This document shows positions 33,387-37,651 of a stretch of DNA of 37,651 bases, piece after piece. The number at the start of each line of letters is the position of its first letter. Positions within the stretch are counted from its first letter, which is position 1. Origin of the DNA: Candidatus Zixiibacteriota bacterium (GTDB taxonomy: Bacteria > Zixibacteria > MSB-5A5 > DSPP01). The position numbers and the translations under genes were made by a program. The DNA lies in the NCBI GenBank assembly GCA_022614805.1, contig JAKEHY010000005.1, positions 1-37,651 on the forward strand, written 5' to 3'. Below the pieces are notes generated by a model, which was not told where the DNA came from, did not search any database, and worked only from the letters and a program-made list of their open reading frames with translations.

Positions 33387-33728
33387 CTACCCGCCGCGCT
33401 GGAGGGAGTTCCGCACGGCCAGATATTTTTCCGGTTCGTAGGGGCACCAGATGCGCAAAACCGGCCGGTCGGACGAGTCGGCGAACTCCACCACCGGCTC
33501 CTCTCCGTAATCCGAATTTTCCTGTTTGAAGTGGAGGGTCTGAAAGCTTTCCGGGTTTATATGCACATGACAGCCGCACCCTTTGATTCCGAGCAGAATT
33601 TCGTCCGGCTTGACGGTAAACGAAAGCTCCCCGACGAGATTGGCCGAAACCCCCTCCGGCCCGAGCGCCACGATGACCTTTCCCAATTCTTCCAGCTTCC
33701 TTAAAACCGGCTCCAGGGCGGAACTCAC
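33387..33728 (-). CDS. Conserved-looking hypothetical protein, 113 aa, with GCGCHVHI motif
   Basis: The product has alternating beta-strand patterns and a central GCGCHVHINPESFQTLHF segment with two cysteines and two histidines close together, which could bind a metal or heme. Its HVHINPES stretch faintly recalls heme-utilisation ChuX/HutX-type sequences; I give this little weight. There is no signal peptide. It overlaps purM by 4 bases and precedes gpmI by 3, so it is co-translated with housekeeping genes. Function unknown. Confidence 0.7.
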   Translation of the reverse strand: MSSALEPVLRKLEELGKVIVALGPEGVSANLVGELSFTVKPDEILLGIKGCGCHVHINPESFQTLHFKQENSDYGEEPVVEFADSSDRPVLRIWCPYEPEKYLAVRNSLQRGG

Positions 33729-34747
33729 TGCAAAATCACCTCTTTTTTGCCTTTGACAATCTCGCCTACGACCCAGAATTTTTCGTTCATCCCCTTCAAA
33801 TCCCGCAGCACGTCTTCCAATTTATCCTTCCCCACGACCGCAACCATCCCCACCCCCATATTAAAAACCCGGTACATCTCCTCTTTGCTCACTTCGCCGG
33901 CTTTCTGAATCATTTTAAAAATCGGTGGAACATCCCAGCTTGCCGTGTTCACAACGGCGGAGGCCTCGAATGGCAAAATCCTTATCAGATTCCCCGGAAT
34001 GGCGCCACCGGTGATATGGGCGAGGCCGTTCAATTTCCCCTGCAGAATCAGGGGGTGCAGCAAATGAAAATAGGAGCGGTGGACGCGCAGAAGCTCGTCC
34101 GCCAGAGTCGTGCCGTTGTCCGGCAAAAAACTGTCCAGACGATACAGGCCTGAATCCAACAAGACCTTGCGCGCCAGCGAGTAGCCGTTGGTGTGCAGGC
34201 CGGAGGAGGCCAGACCGACCAGGACATCTCCCGGCGAAATGGAGCGGCCGTCCAAGATTTTTGCATTTTCCACGATGCCGACCATGAAGCCGGCCAAATC
34301 AAATTCCCCTTTGGCATAAAGCCCCGGCATCTCGGCCGTTTCCCCGCCCAAAAGCGGACAGTTGTGCTTTTTGCAGCCCCGCACCAGCCCTTCCATCAAA
34401 ACCTCCGCGAGGGCGGCATCCAGTTTTCCCCAGGCCTGATAGTCCATAAAGAATAAGGGCGCCGCGCCTTGCACCAGTAAATCGTTGACCGAGTGGTTGA
34501 CCAAATCCTCGCCGACGGTATCCAGACGCTTGGCGGCGATGGCGACTTTCAGCTTGGTGCCGACGCCGTCCGTGGTGGCGACCAGAACGGGGTCTTTGTA
34601 ATCCTTCGGGAAGCTCATCATCCCGCCGAAGGCGCCGACGTCCGCCAAAACGGCGGGCGTTCGGGTCGATGCCACGAGAAGCTTGATTTTGTTTTTTACG
34701 GCGTCCGCCAGGGCGATATCCACGCCCGCTTTTTTGTATTCGCTCAC
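33725..34747 (-). CDS. purM: Phosphoribosylformylglycinamidine cyclo-ligase (AIR synthetase)
   Basis: PurM closes the imidazole ring in purine synthesis using ATP. VATTDGVGTKLKVA (56-69) is the diagnostic nucleotide-binding loop; VNDLLVQGAAPLFFMDY (87-103), LLGGETAEMPG and GLASSGLHTNGYSLAR are further family signatures. At 340 aa it is complete. It overlaps the HD-domain gene and the 113-aa gene by 4 bases each. Confidence 0.97.
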   Translation of the reverse strand: MSEYKKAGVDIALADAVKNKIKLLVASTRTPAVLADVGAFGGMMSFPKDYKDPVLVATTDGVGTKLKVAIAAKRLDTVGEDLVNHSVNDLLVQGAAPLFFMDYQAWGKLDAALAEVLMEGLVRGCKKHNCPLLGGETAEMPGLYAKGEFDLAGFMVGIVENAKILDGRSISPGDVLVGLASSGLHTNGYSLARKVLLDSGLYRLDSFLPDNGTTLADELLRVHRSYFHLLHPLILQGKLNGLAHITGGAIPGNLIRILPFEASAVVNTASWDVPPIFKMIQKAGEVSKEEMYRVFNMGVGMVAVVGKDKLEDVLRDLKGMNEKFWVVGEIVKGKKEVILQ

Positions 34748-35430
34748 AACAACCGTTGCCCGTTGATTTCCAGCTCGAATTTCATCCTCAAAAACTCCGC
34801 CGCCCGCCGGCAGAAGGCCATACGGGAAAGGAAAATTTCAAAATATTCCATCACCTGCGAAATGGAGGTGTCGATTTTCAGCTCCAGCGAAATGACCCCT
34901 TTCTCCTCCTCCACCCGCAAAAACGAAGAGGTGGCGGCGTAGTTTACCCGGTCGTGGATGTCCTCCTTTATCGAACCGGTGGTGCGCACGCGGGAGCGGT
35001 GCACGTCCGATTTGTCGGCCAGAATCAGAGCCGCCCCGATTTCGTTCACCGGCGCCCCTCCCCGCTCCTCGTGGTTGCCGATGGCCGCCATTATTTCCAA
35101 AACCTCTTCCGGCGGCATTCCGAGGTAAGACAAAATCCGGTGGGTGATTAAGGCCCCGGTTTGGGCATGGTATTCGCGCGAAATCACGTTGCCGATGTCG
35201 TGCATATAGGCGGCGATGGAGGCCAGTTGGGCCTGCCGTTCCGTTCGCTTGAGTCGGGTCATCACGTTGTAGGCGATATTGGCCACCAAAGCCGTGTGCC
35301 GAAGCCCGTGCTCGGTATAGCCGATGACCCCCAAGTACCGGTCGGCCATTTCGATGAGCAATCGGACTTCTTCGTTTCTTTTGACGTCATCGAGCGTTAC
35401 GCCTTTTTCGAGGACAGCCACTTTCGCCAT
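34744..35430 (-). CDS. HD-domain protein (predicted phosphohydrolase), 228 aa
   Basis: The HD motif is clear: His45 (GLRHTALVA) and the His77-Asp78 pair (YMHDIGNV), followed by His88 (YHAQTGALITH) as in HD hydrolases that act on nucleotides or cyclic dinucleotides. The helical N-terminus and C-terminal extension are of unknown type. The substrate cannot be told. It is the first gene of the long envelope operon. No Shine-Dalgarno sequence precedes ATG 35430; a promoter-like TTGCCG, 17 bases, TAGTTT would place the transcript start at or beside the ATG, so translation may be leaderless. Confidence 0.85.
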   Translation of the reverse strand: MAKVAVLEKGVTLDDVKRNEEVRLLIEMADRYLGVIGYTEHGLRHTALVANIAYNVMTRLKRTERQAQLASIAAYMHDIGNVISREYHAQTGALITHRILSYLGMPPEEVLEIMAAIGNHEERGGAPVNEIGAALILADKSDVHRSRVRTTGSIKEDIHDRVNYAATSSFLRVEEEKGVISLELKIDTSISQVMEYFEIFLSRMAFCRRAAEFLRMKFELEINGQRLL

Positions 35431-35436
35431 TCAGTT

Positions 35437-35465
35437 AAACTACGAAAAAAGAAAGCGGACGGCAA
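35437..35465 (-). promoter_or_regulatory. Candidate promoter of the HD-purM-gpmI-lnt-glycosyltransferase operon
   Basis: The reverse strand reads TTGCCG (35460-35465), 17 bases, TAGTTT (35437-35442). Six bases then separate the -10 from the ATG at 35430. The elements are weak individually, but TAGTTT fits the TAnnTT core seen upstream of two other transcription units in the window. Confidence 0.35.
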
Positions 35466-35487
35466 GCAAACACCTCTCCTCTTTGTT

Positions 35488-35535
35488 CCCCTCTCCCTCA
35501 ACTGACTTCGGGACAAGTCCGAAACGGAGAGGGGA
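35488..35535. repeat. Palindromic element with CCCCTCTCC / GGAGAGGGG arms
   Basis: CCCCTCTCC and GGAGAGGGG form the outer arms. An inner palindrome GACTT-CGGGAC-AAGTC lies between them. Such nested GC-rich palindromes resemble dispersed intergenic repeats. It lies 58 bases upstream of the HD gene start. Confidence 0.5.
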
Positions 35536-35537
35536 AT

Positions 35538-35625
35538 GGGCGAACACGAGGTTCGCCCCTACAGTTTTGTGCAGTGGTTTGATTAATCAAACCCCTACAG
35601 GGCAACCACAAAGGGTCGCCCCTAC
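35538..35625. repeat. Array of three CCCCTAC-ended palindromes
   Basis: Three consecutive elements each end in CCCCTAC: GGGCGAACACGAGGTTCGCC plus CCTAC (35538-35562); GGTTTGATTAATCAAACC plus CCTAC (35576-35598); and GGGCAACCACAAAGGGTCGC plus CCCTAC (35600-35625). Each has a GC-rich or perfect inverted-repeat body. They have the look of a non-autonomous palindromic repeat family (REP-like) and have relatives at 4961-4985 and 5681-5762. Confidence 0.7.
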
Positions 35626-35633
35626 AAAAAAGA

Positions 35634-35674
35634 ACCCCCTTCCCGAATCGGGAAAGGGGGTTGGGGGTTAGGTT
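35634..35674. repeat. Dispersed hairpin element (copy 2)
   Basis: CCCCCTTCCCG-AAT-CGGGAAAGGGGG followed by TTGGGGGTTAGGTT. It matches the element at 901-940 in stem and in the GGGGGTTAGGTT tail. It lies 10 bases downstream of the stop of the fibre-like gene and could act as a transcript-end stem, though on that strand no T-run follows. Confidence 0.65.
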
Positions 35675-35684
35675 AAAACCACAC

Positions 35685-37651
35685 TTAGAATTTCGTCACC
35701 ATAACCCGGAACGTGCCGGAAGCCGGGTTTTGGGCCGCTGCCGAATAGTTGTTATAACGAATGGTCACGGTGCCTGCAACATTACAGTAAGCTGTGTAGC
35801 AACTGTTGGTAAGCGTTGTGGCCCCGCCGCCCGAGATACCCAGGGAGATTACATCCCCGACCGCCGCTCCGGCGACCCCGAGACCAACCTCCGACGAGGA
35901 CTGGGCGGCTGTGAGTGGAAAGTCAATCACGGCCGAGAGGCTAAGCACTTGAACGATGGGCGTGCCGCCGCCGATTTCCACGCTCCCGGCCACGTCTAAT
36001 TTTGCCGATGGAGCGGTCGTCCCAATGCCGACGTTGCCTGTGCTTGAGATATGCATCCTAGTAAGGCCTCCCGTGCCAACTTGCATTGCATCGGTTGCGT
36101 TACTGTATGTAACATAACCGGCATATGCGCTCGTGTTATCGCCGAAGCTTATACGTCCGCTGCCGGCAGTGCCCCCGATGACATTGACGGAGGCGATGTC
36201 GACGGCGGCGGCGTTGTTATTGACCACCACCCCTTCGTTAAGCAGGTCACCCGGCAGCCCTTGGCCGCTTCCTCTGTTGACGTGCAGCCGGGCCGATGGG
36301 CCGGCCGTCCCGATGCCGACGTCGCCTGCGCTGGCGATGTGCACTCTATTGAGGCCTCCCGTGCCTAACTGCAGGGCATCGGTTGCATTACTGTAGTTAA
36401 TGTAACCGGCATACGCGCTGGCGTTATCACCGAAGGTTATGCGGCCGCTTCCGGTAGTGCCCCCGATGACATTGACGGAGGCGATATCCACGGATGCGGC
36501 GTTGTTGTTGACCACCAACCCTTCGTTAAGCAAGTCACCCGGCAATCCCTGGCCGCTTGCCCTGTTGATGTGCAGCTTGGCTGATGGCGTATTCGTCCCG
36601 ATGCCAACGCTGCCCTCCACTAAAAGACCATTGACAGGAGCGGCCGTTCCTGCGAAAAAGGAGCCGATTGCCGCATTTCCTCCCACATCCAATGTATTCT
36701 GCTGGCTAAGTGTTCCGATTGCCACCCTGCCGTTGTTGGCTATTCTTACCCGAGTCGTCCCTCCGGTTTCAAAATCTATTAGCCCGGATGTTCGGTTGTT
36801 AACAATAGACATTCCATTGGATGCGCCGAAAACTGTTATGCTCGCCAGGCCGGAATTGCCAAAGTCTATTCTTTCTTGGGCAACGCCGCCCACATTGGGG
36901 TTTTCAATCCGCAGGCCGACGGAGGTGTTGGCATCCTGGAAAATATGCAAATTTCTTTGCGGAGCAGTCGTTCCGATGCCGAGGTAACCAGTTACATCAG
37001 CTATATACGCCCGGGTCGTTCCGGCGGGGGCCTGCAGGGAAAGCGGGCTGTTGCTGGAAAGGACGTTGGAAAAGACGGTGTCCGCTTTGACGCTCCCAAC
37101 CACTTCCAGCTTTTTGGTGGGGCTGGAGGTGCCGATGCCAACTTGGCCCTCGACCAAAAGGCCGTTGGCCGGCGCCGTGAAGGATCCCGAATAGTTAGCT
37201 CCTACGGCGGCTCCGCCTTCAACGTCCAACTTATTTGCGGTCCCGAGCGTTCCGATGCCAACATTGCCGCTGTTGCCGATGAAAAGCCTTGACGTACCGC
37301 CTACATGGAACCCCAAGGTTCCCGAGGTTCGGTTGTTGACAATGGACATTTCATTGGTTGAACCCAAAACATTTATGTGGGCCGCGCCATCGCCAAAATC
37401 GATTCTTTCCTGGGCGGCTAAGCCCGCGTTGGGATTTTCAATCCGCAGGCCGACATCGGCGTTGACATCCTCGAAAATATGCAAATTGCTTAGCGGGGCG
37501 GCCGTCCCGACGCCGACATTGTCGGTGCCCGTAGAAAGACGGACGACGGCGCCGTCATCCGTCCAGCCGCTGGGGGTGGCCCCTTGGTCAACGGCCGTAA
37601 CCACCGAGCCGTCCTGATTGATGGCCCTGATGAATGAGCCGGGTGCCGCGA
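35685..37651 (-). CDS. Repetitive fibre-like surface/tail protein, C-terminal part (partial)
   Basis: The frame is open through the right edge, so the N-terminus is missing; at least 655 codons are visible. The protein has eight copies of a short motif of the form VGIGTxxPSAKLxV, spaced by Gly/Ser/Asn-rich beta-prone sequence. This is typical of phage tail fibres and their bacterial relatives, which form trimeric beta-helical shafts. Two long segments are near duplicates: one with a 288-base period (units around 36050-36340 and 36340-36630), another with about 537 bases (around 36790 and 37330). The C-terminal 80 residues, with GAAVGDVISLG and PASGTFRVMVTKF, resemble a common fibre-tip domain. 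There is no endosialidase (S74) chaperone signature. Surface adhesin, phage-derived fibre or tailocin fibre are all possible. Confidence 0.8.
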   Translation of the reverse strand, partial: AAPGSFIRAINQDGSVVTAVDQGATPSGWTDDGAVVRLSTGTDNVGVGTAAPLSNLHIFEDVNADVGLRIENPNAGLAAQERIDFGDGAAHINVLGSTNEMSIVNNRTSGTLGFHVGGTSRLFIGNSGNVGIGTLGTANKLDVEGGAAVGANYSGSFTAPANGLLVEGQVGIGTSSPTKKLEVVGSVKADTVFSNVLSSNSPLSLQAPAGTTRAYIADVTGYLGIGTTAPQRNLHIFQDANTSVGLRIENPNVGGVAQERIDFGNSGLASITVFGASNGMSIVNNRTSGLIDFETGGTTRVRIANNGRVAIGTLSQQNTLDVGGNAAIGSFFAGTAAPVNGLLVEGSVGIGTNTPSAKLHINRASGQGLPGDLLNEGLVVNNNAASVDIASVNVIGGTTGSGRITFGDNASAYAGYINYSNATDALQLGTGGLNRVHIASAGDVGIGTAGPSARLHVNRGSGQGLPGDLLNEGVVVNNNAAAVDIASVNVIGGTAGSGRISFGDNTSAYAGYVTYSNATDAMQVGTGGLTRMHISSTGNVGIGTTAPSAKLDVAGSVEIGGGTPIVQVLSLSAVIDFPLTAAQSSSEVGLGVAGAAVGDVISLGISGGGATTLTNSCYTAYCNVAGTVTIRYNNYSAAAQNPASGTFRVMVTKF
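36050..36630. repeat. Internal 288-bp tandem duplication in the fibre-like gene
   Basis: Two nearly identical 96-codon units sit side by side. For example CTTCGTTAAGCAGGTCACCC at 36233 recurs with two changes at 36521, exactly 288 bases later. The encoded units share SGQGLPGDLLNEG, VNNNAA and YAGY segments, with mostly conservative substitutions. This indicates a recent in-frame duplication lengthening the fibre shaft. Confidence 0.75.

Noticed and set aside
1-37651. CRISPR array, tRNA genes, insertion sequences
   Set aside because: No regularly spaced direct repeats with unique spacers, no tRNA-like cloverleaf in intergenic DNA and no transposase or inverted-repeat-bounded element was seen. 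The tandem repeats present are short leader repeats or in-frame coding duplications.

Overview
This window looks like a chromosomal segment of an uncultured bacterium with a two-membrane cell envelope. The evidence is an apolipoprotein N-acyltransferase, a MurE carrying the DNPR motif typical of meso-diaminopimelate ligases, and an OmpA-type protein. A beta-propeller protein ends in a FlgD/type IX-sorting-like C-terminal domain, and several candidate promoters carry a TAnnTT -10 element. Both features fit the Fibrobacteres-Chlorobi-Bacteroidetes (FCB) superphylum or a related candidate phylum such as Zixibacteria. That placement is inference and was not tested. GC content is high in the core gene cluster (a sampled 60-base line was 70% GC) and lower in the left accessory region (a sampled line was 43%). 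All protein genes are on the minus strand except rpmB.

Layout from left to right: (1) the 5' part of a 16S rRNA gene, transcribed off the left edge, with tandem promoters, a leader containing 12-bp repeats and hairpins, and a boxA antitermination element. (2) A three-gene accessory operon at 1118-4839. It encodes a predicted metzincin metalloprotease, a LysM/OmpA/peptidoglycan-binding protein, and a small protein with an Ig-like or carboxypeptidase-regulatory-like C-terminal module. None has a visible signal peptide. (3) A repeat-rich intergenic region holding an overlooked 47-codon ORF, followed by rpmB. (4) A complete, tightly packed division and cell wall (dcw) cluster read right to left: mraZ-rsmH-ftsL-ftsI-murE-murF-mraY-murD-ftsW-murG-murC-ftsQ-ftsA-ftsZ. 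It is driven by a near-consensus promoter followed by three TGGGN boxes at 10-bp spacing, the signature of MraZ autoregulation. murB and ddl are absent. (5) A compact 11-gene operon upstream of dcw: HD-domain protein, purM, a small conserved-looking protein, gpmI, lnt, the beta-propeller protein, a FemAB/GNAT-like protein, two GT4-type glycosyltransferases, a GT-C membrane glycosyltransferase and a GT2 glycosyltransferase. (6) A palindromic repeat cluster, then the C-terminal part of a long repetitive fibre-like surface or tail protein cut by the right edge.

Functionally the window is dominated by envelope biogenesis: the cytoplasmic steps from UDP-MurNAc to lipid II (MurC, D, E, F, MraY, MurG), septal polymerisation and crosslinking (FtsW, FtsI), and divisome assembly (FtsZ, A, Q, L). 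Lipoprotein acylation and probable surface glycan assembly sit next door. The least explained part is the left accessory operon. Its peptidoglycan-binding, OmpA and protease domains without Sec signals suggest proteins carried by a non-Sec delivery system, but no such apparatus is visible in the window.
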